From Carposina sasakii (Eukaryota > Arthropoda > Insecta > Lepidoptera > Carposinidae), in assembly GCA_014607495.2 (NCBI GenBank), contig CP053148.1, positions 8,060,001 through 8,124,000 on the forward strand: a DNA stretch of 64,000 bases, in the 5' to 3' direction. Shown one piece after another: positions 44,980 to 56,643 of the stretch. The position numbers were made by a program, and so were the translations under genes. The notes beneath the pieces were generated by a model. The model worked only from the letters and a program-made list of their open reading frames with translations. It ran no database searches and was not told the DNA's origin. How positions within the stretch are numbered: the first letter of the stretch is position 1; the number at the start of each line of letters is the position of its first letter.

Positions 44980-45309
44980 CAGTTTCCATTGAGAAAGTGA
45001 TTCCACTATACACCCTTAACGAAGGATACGTACTCTATACATCAAATAAAGTAAGTATATGCCAAAAAAAATGCTGGGAAACGATGTAAATTTTTTTGAT
45101 TTTTTTTTTATTACTTGATCGGGCAAAATTTATGGTATCCAGTGTTTATGCTAGTTCTTTCATAGACAGATATTAATTATTTCTCGTGAAAAAATCTTGT
45201 GTGCATTTATGCAGAAAAACGCAGTCTATTTACTCAACTTTGGACCCTAATATGATATGATGAGGAGATTCCGTACTTATCGGGAACGTTGACGACCAAA
45301 AATCACCTG
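44980..45309 (-). mobile_element. MITE family B, copy 5 (deleted)
   Basis: Matches 18476-18836 (CCCTTAACGAAGGATACGTA, ATAGACAGATATTAATTATT, CGCAGTCTATTTACTCAACT, CGTTGACGACCAAAAATCAC) but lacks the TGCTACGCGCGTCAA segment and part of the ATTTTGGAAACCAGACACTT region. The left terminus is diverged. Confidence 0.7.
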
Positions 45310-45409
45310 TATAATAGTGAATTAAAATTTACAGACGTGACTAATTGAAACTTCACCCCTTAAAATAACTTTCTTTAAAAAATGTTTTAAGACTTACTTA
45401 ACGTTGCAA

Positions 45410-45520
45410 TTATGCCGTTTTGGTTTTTATCGTATGATATCGGCAGAGTAGAATAACACCACCCAATATCTGCTCGTGGGTATCGTATGAGAAAGAGGCG
45501 ATATACGAGTAAGGGTTTCA
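45410..45520 (+). repeat. SINE S1, 5' fragment
   Basis: ATCGGCAGAGTAGAATAACA, CCACCC and GCTCGTGGGTATCGTATGAG followed by GAGGCGATATACGAGTAAGG resemble the first 110 bp of SINE S1, strongly diverged. Confidence 0.55.
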
Positions 45521-45537
45521 CAATAAAAAAAAATGTC

Positions 45538-45641
45538 TGAAAAATTAAAATCGTTTCCCAGCTTTTTTTTTGTATAAACTTACTTAACTTGCCGAATAGA
45601 GTATGTACCGTTCGTAAATGGTGGCACGAAGAAACACCATG
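45538..45641 (+). mobile_element. MITE family B, copy 6 (3' fragment)
   Basis: CGTTTCCCAGCTTTTTTTTT, ATAAACTTACTTAACTTGCC, GTATGTACCGTTCG and GAAACACCATGTA align with the right end of 3130-3504. Confidence 0.6.
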
Positions 45642-46085
45642 TAAATAGGCTTGACAAAATCTTTACCTGTGACTAAAGTGAGGTTTAGGTGGTAGCAGTC
45701 GTGGCCATCATCATTCATTAAAAATTATAAGTGGCGACAGCGCCTGAGGCTCCCCTCAGGATTATGAGACCGAATTTATGCTACTACCCATACTATGTAG
45801 GTATGTGTAATGTAGTTGCTGAATTTTAAATAAGGTATACAGTAAAGGCGCAGACACACCAATCGCAATTGTCTGAAACTATTTAATAAATAAATTGTTG
45901 TCCACAAACGTTGTTTCATCCAATTAAATTTTCTCAATCAATCTGCGCTAACCCATCAATCGCTCATTGAAAAATAACTGGTATATCAAAAAAGGTTGTT
46001 TCCTCTCAGGTTACTACATCATCAAAGGTCCTTGAGGCAAAACTTACTCTACAGAGAATACGAGCATTAAGACCCAAATCTCAAA
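45642..46085. other. Unassigned sequence
   Basis: Nothing recognised. Confidence 0.35.
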
Positions 46086-46232
46086 TACTATTATAAATAT
46101 GAAAGTAAGTTTGTTTCAATATTACCTCTTCACGCCTTTATCTACACCACCAATGTTCTTAAAATGTTGCATACATAAATAGTTGGGAACACGGAGAAGG
46201 ACTCAGGCTATATTTCACGAAGTCGCAAACAA
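46086..46232 (+). mobile_element. Helitron-like internal relic
   Basis: TACTATTATAAATATGAAAG and TTACCTCTTCACGCCTTTAT followed by ACACGGAGAAGGACTCAGGC resemble the interior of common lepidopteran Helitrons (ATTATAAATGCGAAAGT... then CTCTTCACGC... then GGACATAGGC...). Terminus not found nearby. Confidence 0.4.
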
Positions 46233-47395
46233 TAGCCAGTGGTAAGAAAATATGAAAAAAACTTAAATATAGACATCGAGATTTTTTATAGATCAAGCAG
46301 AACGATAAGCTTGCGCCACGCCTGACTCCTACAAAACGGCACGTCCCGTATAGTTTGACAGCGGTACCGTAATCATCAAGATAGCGACGTGATGGAATAT
46401 TCTTCATATCTCCACGTATAAAGGCGTCTTTTTGCTTTTTATACAGCCGCTATGACATTGCTATTCTAGAAAATCATAGCTTGAGCCCTAACCATCTAAA
46501 GGTACAAGTGTGTCTCCGCCCTAGGATACACCCTCGCTAATCTGATAAAGCTTATTCCGCCTCCGTCACGGTTGAGCATTATGTGACGTTTGCAGCAAGC
46601 TTACGGGCGTGCCTCAGGAGGTACCGTCGGGATGGCAAGGCTTTCGTGTTCCTATTTAAATAAAAATAATTGTGATTCATACTATGTTTTTCATTGTGCA
46701 ACTTTTGTGTATTTCATTTTTCATTATTTCACCACAAGTACAGTTATGTTAACAATTTATTGGATTTCGAAATAGTATGATAGGTATTGGGTATTTTTAA
46801 TTATCATAAAACAAATATCAAAATTATAATACAACCGAATTGCAATTAGTTATCCCGCAAAATAAGCATTGCTGAATAATTCTGAATTGGTATTTGCGCA
46901 CAAATATTTCAATAATCATTCCATATTAGTGATTATTGTTTATTTATATGTTTATGTAGATAAATCACACAGCCACATTACTATAATAATGTAAAAGATC
47001 AGTGACAAGCTAATTTTTAAGTATTCATTTTCCTCCAGAATTGGAATTAAAAACACTTGCGTCCACATTCACTCAAGTGCACATTGCACACTCCCGGGGC
47101 TACGGCACCCGCACTACAAAAACACTTTCGTCCTCACCTGTACCTACGTTCTTGGATATTTTACGGTGGCCGTGTTTTTCCTGCACCACCGTGTGCTTAA
47201 TCTCCCTACCTTCTTATGATATTACTAAACTTGTAAAAGTTCAACAAGTGACTTGTATTTTTTTATTTTTAGTGACCAACCATTTTTATTTATAGTGATA
47301 TAAGGAATTTTCTTAAAATATAAATATGTACTGCCTTAGTCTATACATTTAGCTAAAAAAATAATATTAGGTACTTTTCAAAAATATAATACAAA
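46233..47395. other. Unassigned sequence
   Basis: A motif at 46443-46480 (CAGCCGCTATGACATTGCTA, TTCTAGAAAATCATAGC) resembles 61391-61430 (ACCGCTATATGACGGC, ATCCTAGAAAACGATAGCC), so a short dispersed repeat lies here. 46970-47010 has a fragment of the GCCACGTT-type repeat. No gene. Confidence 0.4.
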
Positions 47396-48098
47396 CTAGT
47401 GGACGCCCGCGACTTCGTCCGCGTGGAAATTGAATTGTAGCTTATATGACACGTTTGTCGGTTTACTATAGCAGTGCCATCTATTGATTACTTACTCAAT
47501 CCAGTCGAAAAGTATCGACATCTGTTAGAATCTTTTGGAGTTAACAGATAATTGTGACTGTCAATTAATTATAGACAAATAATTTGCAATAAAATAAAAT
47601 TGCGACTATAATTAAAGATCTAAGCTATCCTATCTCTCAAGTTGGACCAGACTGCTCACGGTGTGCCAATTTAATTTAAAATCGGTTAAGTAGTTTAGGA
47701 GTCCATCGCGGACAAACATCGTGACAGGAGATTTATATATATTAAGACTAGTGGACGCCCGCGACTTCGTCCGCGTGGAAATTGAATTGTAGCTTATATG
47801 ACACGTTTGTCGGTTTACTATAGCAGTGCCATCTATTGATTACTTACTCAATCCAGTCGAAAAGTATCGACATCTGTTAGAATCTTTTGGAGTTAACAGA
47901 TAATTGTGACTGTCAATTAATTATAGACAAATAATTTGCAATAAATAAAATTGCGACTATAATTAAAGATCTAAGCTATCCTATCTCTCAAGTTGGACCA
48001 GACTGCTCACGGTGTGCCAATTTAATTTAAAATCGGTTAAGTAGTTTAGGAGTCCATCGCGGACAAACATCGTGACAGGAGATTTATATATATTAAGA
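47396..48098 (-). mobile_element. Head-to-tail tandem pair of Helitron-like units
   Basis: Unit 1 (47396-47747, 352 bp) and unit 2 (47748-48098, 351 bp) are identical except for one base in an A run (ATAAAATAAA against ATAAATAAA). On the minus strand each ends CCACGCGGACGAAGTCGCGG, GCGTCCA, CTAG: a GC hairpin and the CTAG Helitron 3' terminus. The outer CTAG is followed by T on the minus strand. Plus-strand landmarks: GGACGCCCGCGACTTCGTCC, GTGCCATCTATTGATTACTT, CATCGCGGACAAACATCGTG. No coding capacity. Confidence 0.8.
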
Positions 48099-48109
48099 TT
48101 AAGATATAT

Positions 48110-48302
48110 CTTATAAGTATATAAAATTTGTTTCACATTGTGTCACAATGTTAGTTACCATACTCCTCCGAAACAGATTTACAGATTTTTATAAATTTTA
48201 CATGCATGCATGTGGGTCTGAGAATGAGCTGCTTATCTGTTTTATACCCCTTTCACGCAATAAGCGACATACACGCGAGCGGAGCCGCGGGCCAACAGCT
48301 AG
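48110..48302 (+). mobile_element. Helitron-like 3' end, opposite orientation
   Basis: Ends CGCGAGCGGAGCCGCGGGCC, AACAG, CTAG and T (48299-48302), the second common lepidopteran Helitron terminus. Upstream TGGGTCTGAGAATGAGCTGC also fits the interior of that family. It lies about 10 bp from the tandem pair, which reads the other way. Confidence 0.65.
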
Positions 48303-49244
48303 TAACATATAACAAAAACTCTTACGAAAATGTAGTTGTAGTTCTCAAGATATTTTTAAAGCCTTTCATATAAAAATCTCGTACAAAATGGCAAAGATGT
48401 TTCACTGTAAATCTGGTGTGAATGTATGGAAAAGGGGCTTCAATGTTGTATTCAGAAATATTATTCCCCACGTGTATGCGAAGTCGACAATCCGTACAGG
48501 TTTATTTACTGCTCAGACGGATGTACGTACACATCGCTGTATTTTTATACATAGCTCGCTTTTTATTATTTGCTTGGGCTTATTATGTTTAGGTATTCTT
48601 TTATAGTAAAGTTTTCTATGTCCTTAATCTGAATTCAAAGCTTTGATCAATTTTAAAATATGAGTAATAAATAAAATATATTCTTTCTTTTTTGGAACCC
48701 GACCAACGGTGTTAAGGTCACTACCAGCTGCGCCAATTGGTCTTCAAATAAAATACCATGGGAAGGCACAGCGTAGCCACAATGTATGTTAGATGCCGCC
48801 TCAAACTCAATTAAGTACCTCAAACGATACTCAACCGTACCATAATAAAGTTTGCTTGCTTATTCGATTGATTAGGCACTCTAACTCTGACGTCATCGAG
48901 AAGCATATAAAACTAGTTTTCCGAGTTAAGAATTTAGGAATGGGTAAGCTTTAACATAATTTATCGTAGCTGCTACGAAAACTCGTAGTTATTTCGTAGC
49001 CTTAAATACGTGCTACTAAATTTTATTTTATTCTCTATCCGCACTAGGGCACATTTAATATAGTAGGTATTTGGCTTTGGCATATATCGGTCTATTTTCC
49101 TTTGATAAAAATTTACTAAATCACATTTTTTTATATTTGTCAGTAAAGGGATTCCCCTTGATTGTAAAATAACCTGTGTATTCAATATCTATATCTTCGT
49201 GGCCTTCCCAGGACACGCTACAAAGCTATTGCCGTAGGGACGCT
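48303..49244. other. Unassigned sequence; TTCGTAGC motifs
   Basis: 48965-49015 (ATCGTAGCTGCTACGAAAAC, TCGTAGTTATTTCGTAGCC) repeats CGTAGC on both strands; the same motif recurs at 3937-4010. Nothing else recognised. Confidence 0.4.
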
Positions 49245-49392
49245 TTTGTACAGGCGGGTTGGTTACCGCTGTGTTATTTTCGGACTATGTTGTCAACACG
49301 GGAGGCGCTGTTACCTCTCGGTAACCAATCACCTCTTACGACACCATCGGGCAGACATGAGGTGCTGTTATGCTGCTCTGCTAACACTACAT
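49245..49392 (-). mobile_element. SINE S1, decayed minus-strand copy
   Basis: TTATTTTCGGACTATGTTGT, CAACACGGGAGGCGCTG, TTACGACACCATCGGGCAGA and TGCTGCTCTGCTAAC are the inverted forms of the S1 blocks GACAACATAGTCCGAAAAT, CAGCGCCTCCCGT and GCAGAGTAG. The 3' (LINE-like) part is missing. Confidence 0.65.
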
Positions 49393-49409
49393 GGCTCTTT
49401 TCATACTTT

Positions 49410-49488
49410 AATAAATAGTCATGAGTGTGTCATGATTGATTGTCATTAGTGTGTCATGATAGACAAGAGTGTGTCATGACTATTTATT
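49410..49488. repeat. Palindrome with three AGTGTGTCATGA repeats
   Basis: AATAAATAGTCATGA (49410-49424) is matched exactly inverted by TCATGACTATTTATT (49474-49488). Between and across them, AGTGTGTCATGA-type units occur three times in direct orientation. Confidence 0.65.
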
Positions 49489-50159
49489 CAAGTTTCAATC
49501 TTAGACAATTAAAGCAAATAAAACCAAAAATAATAGTGTTATAATAGTCGTATATGTACCCCCTACAACCACATTCTCCTCTATATCCCCCTCTCACTCA
49601 CCTGATGCGAATTTTTCGCGCAATTTCACATGGAGTGGGGAAATTGGCCGTATATTATCATTACCGCGGTGTAATCAAACCTATTCTTTATTATTACTCC
49701 GACAGAGTGCTATTTCAGTTGCGGAATTGAAAAGTTTTTTTTTACTTTTGTCAGTTTCGCTGCAACGAAATAAAGCTCATACTCGTAGTTTATTAAATCG
49801 TTTGTGAGTTTGGATCTCAGTAATCCTAGGAAATATGGAAACTTTTTTAAAATGGTCGTGTTGGTTTTAATTTAGTATCTACTCACTACGTACAAAATTT
49901 CAAAATAACACATGTTAAAAACATACTTTTGCGGGGAATAAGTATTATGGGTTCCATTATAGATCAATTAAGGTATTGTGAGTTCGTTGGTCATAAAATT
50001 AAATAAAAGCTATAGCCCACATACCAATTTGAAAACATAAGGCAGAACTTAACATAACATATTAAACCTTTGAAAAAAAACAGCAAACCAAACTTGACGC
50101 GACACCATAACTCAAAAATAAAATAAAAACCCCGCACTATTACCTTATTCAAACATTTT
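49489..50159. other. Unassigned AT-rich sequence
   Basis: Nothing recognised. Confidence 0.35.
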
Positions 50160-51420
50160 GGCAATTAATTAAATTTCCCGTCCCAAAATAAGGACAGCTA
50201 CAAATTACCGGAGAGACAAACGGATCGAGCCCCGGACCGCGCACCTTGGGGTGTAAATATCAGCATGTCATTTGTTTATATTGCGAAATGAATCCCCGAA
50301 GCTGGGGTGACGGATGAGTCGAGTCGACGTCGCTTGCCAAACAAAGAAACACCAAGGTGTATACAATAATCGATGCTCACTTAAAAGACAGATGCTGCAA
50401 ACGGGGACCATCAATCTATTGCCCGCCCGCCCTCCGAATTTACCCCCTAAGGGCCGAATTGTTATTCACGTTGCATTACCTCAATTTTTTTAGCGCCAAG
50501 GTGCCTAAAAGAAACCCTTTCAATTATTGTGTTTCATCCTTGAATAGGTGGACCCATCGTGAAATTAAATTTCTTTAGATTTTTCATTTCAGTTTACTTT
50601 CCATCTTTCGCTTGATGTTTATTCGCGAGCTCTCGGCAGATGTTCCGAGTTACACGGAAGCGTAAGGCCTCTTATAGCCACTTTACGCTAAATCGGAAAG
50701 TCGTTTGTATCTCGCTTTTTCTAAAATAAACAATTTAGTGAATTGAAAACATGCGACAACTCGCTCGGGAGCACGCGACGAGAATCATTTGAGAATCGAT
50801 TAAAGTACACCGCACACGTCCCGGGGCTTGCAAACACCGGCCCGGAGGTCGGAGTGCGTCGAGTCACGTAGCAAACAGCTATAATTCAATAAGATGCGAT
50901 CCAGACGTCAAGTGGAAACGTTCGGTCCCCTTACACAATACACCTCAGTATGTATTAAAAAGTTAATTCAGTTTTACGATTCCGGAGTGCCTGTTGCTAT
51001 TTCTATCCGCATTTTCCGACAAAGTTAACTCACGCTTCAAATTGAAAAACTGAGAATGAGAAGACAAATTTCTGTTATGGAGACGTGAGCTTGAGTTCGC
51101 TCGATTTCAATGGAACTTCTCGGCTTTATTCGATAAGAATTGATTCGATCTTCGACAAAAGAAGTTTCTAATTGTTCGAGAGGTACCCATGTGAAAGTTG
51201 GGCGGTATATCGCGTAAAGTTAATTGAAAGAGAAGACATGGCAGAAATTGCCCGCCCAGTCGCATTCAGCCCGTTCTTTTCAAGCCGGAGTCCGTTTGTT
51301 TGTGCATCGCTAAGAAATGGGTTTATTTATTGTCTTGAGCTCAGACAGCTTCGCAGGCTTCTGTTTATTAAGTTTTGCGCGAAAAAGGTAAATGTTGCTC
51401 TATTTGTTTTAGCTTAGTTC
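50160..51420. other. GC-richer block without recognised repeats
   Basis: Higher GC than its surroundings in several patches (GGATCGAGCCCCGGACCGCG, GGGGCTTGCAAACACCGGCC, CGGAGGTCGGAGTGCGTCGA). None of the repeat families listed here matches it, and no frame reads as a known protein (the 81-codon frame at 51172-51417 has no motif). It could be conserved regulatory or UTR sequence of a nearby host gene; that is only a possibility. Confidence 0.35.
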
Positions 51421-52866
51421 AGTGTCCGTCTGTCTGTTAGTCGCGAACTTTTCTAATCAGTCTGAAATAGTTACAAATGGTTTTGCTGAGCTGACGTCAC
51501 AAAGTAGCTTATATTTTATGATAAATATCAAAGTTACCTTTTAAATTATGTTTCAAATATGAATGAAATATTGAATATTTAGTTATTGCTCCTAAAATAA
51601 CACAAATGACTTAATGCTGCAAAAATAGCAAAATTATGCGTTCTATTCCGAACAAAACGTGTTATCCAAAGTAGAATCGCACTGCAAATATATTGTGTGA
51701 AATAGTAACAATATTTTTGCACATTCAAAATTTAGACATGCAATAGAACAACAAAATGCACTCGGGACGAGTGGGAATTTCCCTGGTAGAGCGCGAACAA
51801 AAATCGGCAGACAAGTAACTCGATATTTTATAAACTAACCCGTTTTTGTTCAGTGCCGGGCATAGGTTTATGTGTTGGAGGTGCTACGGCATTGTATTTC
51901 TGCCCTGTTGCATTTTTGTAGTGATTTTAACGCTGACGTAGGTCGTCTAAAAACTGCAGTTTAAATGTTCAATGTTAGTTCTGGAAAATCGTTTACTATT
52001 ATAAAACGTTTAGTTTATTGCTCTTTGCAAAATAAATACCATATACTTACCTATACTATTCTACAACGGAGCGTATGTCAAACCGAACAAACCTACGAAT
52101 CACTATGTGATTAGCATGTAAATAAATTACATAATTATATTATGTACCTAAAGTATTAAAAAAATTAAGCATCTTGGAAGGAAACTTTTTAAAAGATGAC
52201 ATCATAAAAGTTTACCATTCTTACTATCGTAGATATGAATCTCCCAGTCAGAATACTTATAGATATCGCCATATCTCAACTTTTAGCCTGAACAGGTAGC
52301 CGCGGCTTTCTAATTAACGATGACGTCATACACCTCTAATAAGTGCACTTCCACACCACACTCATTGTGCGCACTGAACCCACATAATTTGTTACTAACC
52401 ACCGCAGCTTTATTAACTTGTTTAAAAGCATTTCGGTGTTTTCTTTCGGTCGCATTTTACAAACGTCAAGTAATTTTTATAGGGTAACCTGCCTGCGAGT
52501 TTGATATTGCTTTTCGCGGTGGTTTTTCATAACAACCAAATGATTTCGCCGTTTACCTTCCCAGAAATGGTTTTCGTGTCGGAAACAGTAAATAAAACAT
52601 TTCAAAAATTCTGAATTACAATAACACGGAAAGTCATCCTTTTAACGTGACGTACTCAAGCGATTCCGTAATTATATACTCAATTTTTTCGTCATCCGCC
52701 CTGTCAGTTTAATCCTATGCTAGGTATCATGTTACAATATAATAATAATAACAGATTATAGACATAAATAATTCTATTAGATTTGTTTAACATGGACGAA
52801 TACCTAATTCGCAAAAACACTCTTTTATTCTTGCTATCTGTTTATTATATTTATTACTCCCCCCTA
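51421..52866. other. Unassigned sequence up to the gap
   Basis: Nothing recognised. Less repetitive than the rest of the window by eye. Confidence 0.35.
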
Positions 52867-53366
52867 NNNNNNNNNNNNNNNNNNNNNNNNNNNNNNNNNN
52901 NNNNNNNNNNNNNNNNNNNNNNNNNNNNNNNNNNNNNNNNNNNNNNNNNNNNNNNNNNNNNNNNNNNNNNNNNNNNNNNNNNNNNNNNNNNNNNNNNNNN
53001 NNNNNNNNNNNNNNNNNNNNNNNNNNNNNNNNNNNNNNNNNNNNNNNNNNNNNNNNNNNNNNNNNNNNNNNNNNNNNNNNNNNNNNNNNNNNNNNNNNNN
53101 NNNNNNNNNNNNNNNNNNNNNNNNNNNNNNNNNNNNNNNNNNNNNNNNNNNNNNNNNNNNNNNNNNNNNNNNNNNNNNNNNNNNNNNNNNNNNNNNNNNN
53201 NNNNNNNNNNNNNNNNNNNNNNNNNNNNNNNNNNNNNNNNNNNNNNNNNNNNNNNNNNNNNNNNNNNNNNNNNNNNNNNNNNNNNNNNNNNNNNNNNNNN
53301 NNNNNNNNNNNNNNNNNNNNNNNNNNNNNNNNNNNNNNNNNNNNNNNNNNNNNNNNNNNNNNNNNN
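52867..53366. other. Assembly gap (500 N)
   Basis: Exactly 500 undetermined bases, a conventional placeholder size, so the real length is unknown. Sequence immediately right of the gap is homologous to the 3' end of the BEL/Pao element below, so a repeat probably caused the break. Open frames reported across it are meaningless. Confidence 0.95.
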
Positions 53367-53515
53367 CGACCGACGACTGCAGTCGCGAGCCCAGAGTAGC
53401 AATAATACCGAACGAACGGACGTGTTACTATGACACGTTCGTTATTATTTAAAAGCCTCTTCATTTATAGACTATTCTGCTGTCCAGGTCTTAATTCTCC
53501 AACACTGGCATCCTG
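53367..53515 (+). repeat. 5' repeat matching the 3' end of the BEL/Pao element
   Basis: CGACCGACGACTGCAGTCGC, GAGCCCAGAG, TGTTACTATGACACG, AAGCCTCTTCATTTA, TGTCCAGGTCTTAATTC and GGCATCCTG recur at 59846-60003. The differences are largely one-base indels. Because the match includes the last codons of pol, either the LTR begins upstream of the pol stop or this is the end of a second element hidden in the gap. Confidence 0.75.
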
Positions 53516-55221
53516 TACAATTTATGCGACCGTGACAGGACTCCGCGCATAGCCGGAGTTCAAAGAATTCAAACAATTGAAACCATCATCCAGTGCCCTG
53601 CACTACACCGCGTCCCGGGCGAGGGAGTGCAGACGCGGCGAGGTCACACGAAGGACATCTTTCTGCAATCCCATCGGACAGCCAGCGCTCCAGAAGGTTA
53701 TTTAAAAAGGAAGTAAGCCCGTTCCCGTAAACGTCGTATCTTTGTTAAGAAAGTTATTATATTCCATTCCCTTGCACCCCTCTAGATTTCTGTGATTAGT
53801 GTCGTGAGTCGAGTGGTTTCAAATATAGTGCATTCATATTATAATAACGTCGTACAACATTTGAAGTTAGTACAAATCTACTTCGTTAACCCAAGTAAGT
53901 GATTAAAATTCATTATAATCAGAATCAGTTACTACCTTCTTATTGCAAACAATCAGCTTATATGCGTTGTTTGTACTTATATAAAGAAATTTCATTGTAT
54001 TCTACCTCAGTTGTGTTTAAATACATAATCTAATAACAATTAATGCAAAGTAATAATGTTCAATCGGGATTAGGTACTAGGTACAGAGTTGTTTAGAAGC
54101 AGTTACGTAACCTTCGCAAATCTACCTTCTTACCTTCGATTGCAAACTTGAATTATTACTTGGTATTGTACCTATGTACCATATTAGGTACGTACCTATA
54201 TATTATTTCATTATACTTATTATTTAACTTCTATTATATTATTCTTAGGTGGTTTAGATGCAATACAGTTTATTACCTAAAAGTGTTTAAATTATACAAG
54301 TTCAAAGTAATCGTTCATCTAGCCATAGGTACTTACTACCTAATTGTCACGTACGATATTTACTGATAAGAAGTCATTCCCTTGGAGTTAATTACCCAGG
54401 CAGGAATATATATTTAGAACGGATATTTAGCGTTAAGATTGATAGGTAAATTTACTTACTATTCTTCAATTACTCAAGTAATTACCTACCTTAACCGTAT
54501 TAAGTGTATAGTTTATAGCTAGTAATACATAATAATTATTACAATAGTGTTCATTAGCCCAATCTAGTTACAATATAGCTCGTTGCTATTACATATTTTC
54601 GATATTTTAACACGTCAAGTCATAGTGTAGATATTAGGCGTAATTAAGATCACATAGGCATATAGATTGTTACCGTGGGTAGTTACCACCTACATTCACG
54701 AAAGATAACTATAGTTAAATAGGCAACCATAGTTATATATTGTTTTGTTTAGTTTATAGTTCCATTTTAGTTACATAATTAAAATAGCCCAAGTCGTTAC
54801 AATAGACACTTGTTTATCTAGTGCTTATTTCGTTTACCTGTTTGTTTGGGCGTTTTTTTTTATAGAATAATAATCACTATTATTCTATTTGTTATAACTT
54901 ATTATCATTATAGAAAGTAGCCTTTCTCGCATAAGTACCTACTACCTGCTTCCTACACAGCGCAACTTCATATTAGCACACCGCTTTAGCTTGAACCCCA
55001 AACATTCCAGGGACGGGGTCGCCGTGAGACTGCTCCGCTCGACAGATACGTGCTTATTGCTGAGCGCCACGCCGCGTCAGCATTGTATCCGTGCTGTCCA
55101 TAACTGCGCTTGCTTGTCTTCTGGCTTCACTTCGCTGGAGTTTGGTTTGCTTGCATATTTAACCCTTCTCTTCATTTTCTGATTTATTTGCGCGTTATTA
55201 AGATATTATTACTTATTTATA
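53516..55221 (+). other. Leader / rest of 5' LTR of the BEL/Pao element
   Basis: 1.7 kb upstream of gag. 53516-53760 is GC-richer (CTACACCGCGTCCCGGGCGA), then the sequence becomes AT-rich with many TAGGTAC motifs. The LTR end and primer-binding site could not be placed because the 3' LTR is truncated. 54991-55182 is a short open frame without a motif. Confidence 0.45.
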
Positions 55222-56332
55222 ATGCAAGAAGATAGTAGTTTTAGTAAGTTCGGGGCTGGCCTAGCAGAGCTAGGTACGCTAATCCGTAAGCGAGGAACAA
55301 TAAAGGCGCGTATTACTAAATTTAATGAGTTTCTTTCTGTGTTTGATCAGATAAGCATAGACGTAGTAACAGTTAAACAGATAAGTGATATTGAATTGAG
55401 ATTAAAGAAAATAAATGAACTATTTACAGAGTTTGAGACCGTTCAGACACAGATTGAAACCATAGAATCTGAAAGTAATTTGGAAAAACGTTTACAAGAA
55501 CGATTTGAGTTAGAAAATCAGTTTTATTCGGTCATTTCATGTGCGGGGGATATAGTGTCGAGACATCAGCAGCAATTCGAGAGCTCGAGTAGGAGGGCTT
55601 CTATCGAAAGTCACTCTAGCAATAAATGTACCAGTCAACTAAAGCTTCCAACAATACAATTACCAAAATTTGATGGAAATTACACTAAATGGCTCGAGTT
55701 TCGAGATACTTTCGAATCGCTGATCAATGATAACGATACTATACCTAATATAAATAAATTCCACTACCTAAGATCCTCACTAGAGGGCAGTGCCGCTGTC
55801 ACAATAAAATCAATCGAATTTACGGCCGATAATTATCCCGTTGTATGGGACCTACTTTGCAGTAGTTATAAATAAGAAGTGTTGATAAACTCATCTTAAA
55901 TCATTTTTTACTATCGAAGCGATTAATAGGGAATCCATAGATCATTAGTTTATTTATAGACCACGTTTTCAAGAACTTAAGAGCATTAAATACCTTGGAG
56001 AGACGCACTGACATGTGGATGTACCCTAATAATTTATATTGTAGTACAAAACTAGATAGCGTAACTAGTACTAAATGGAAGAGCATAGGCTAATCTTGCA
56101 GAGTCTCCCAGCCTTTAACAGTTTTATCAATTTTTAAGAAATAGGGCTGATGTTTTGGAGACTGTGCAAGGAGGCACAAAGAGTGTTCAAATAAGTAACC
56201 ATAATAAAAGTAACAAATTTAATTCTAACAGAGATCCAATTTAAACTAAGTTTTTTTACATCTGCGTCAATAGATCTTGTTTAATCTGCAACAGAAACCA
56301 CAGATTATACGATTGTGAAATATTCGCCAAGA
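55222..56332 (+). pseudogene. BEL/Pao gag, broken
   Basis: Open for 217 codons from ATG 55222 to 55875. Residues 1-125 are helical and charged (LELRLKKINEL-type heptads), then a Ser-rich linker. Residues 140-217 (LKLPTIQLPKFDGNYTKWLE, FRDTFESLI, FHYLRSSLEGSA) are the start of the DUF1759 gag domain of BEL/Pao elements. After the stop, recognisable remnants continue in other frames to about 56100 (for example a KNLRALNTLERRTDMWM segment), so the ORF has been cut by frameshifts. It would have formed the particle coat. Confidence 0.85.
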
Positions 56333-56643
56333 TGTCACCCGAAGTGAGAACGGCTGAGGCAGATAAGCGAAGGCTCTGTCTGAACTGTCTTCGACCTGGG
56401 CATCCCACACGATTTGCCGATTGGGGTCTTGCAGGGCCTGTAATAAAACACAATAGTTTATTATGTGATGCTAATAGTAACAATAAATTATCAAATTCAT
56501 CTAACCAAGTACATCATAGAGATAGTCCCAAGCTGAGTACTAGAGAAGAACCACAAATAAATAATAATGGGTCTAGTACCTCAACAACACTTACCTCATT
56601 TTTTCCGCAGCAGCGAAGTACTTCTAGGGACTGCAATTGTTGA
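56333..56643 (+). pseudogene. BEL/Pao gag zinc-knuckle region, frameshifted
   Basis: SPEVRTAEADKRRLCLNCLR and PGHPTRF show the first half of the knuckle (C-x2-C, then GH). The second half is out of frame, so the Cys/His set is incomplete in the open frame. LLCDANSNNKLSNSS follows as the linker to the protease. Nucleic-acid binding would be lost. Confidence 0.75.

Noticed and set aside
47396..48098. Considered as LTRs of a small retroelement because of the direct repeat
   Set aside because: The units abut with nothing between them and carry Helitron-type hairpin plus CTAG ends.
51172..51417. 81-codon open frame in the GC-richer block
   Set aside because: No recognisable domain; kept only as part of an unexplained block.
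52783..53464. Open frames of 182-225 codons spanning the gap on both strands
   Set aside because: They are nearly all N; the open frame is an artefact of undetermined bases.
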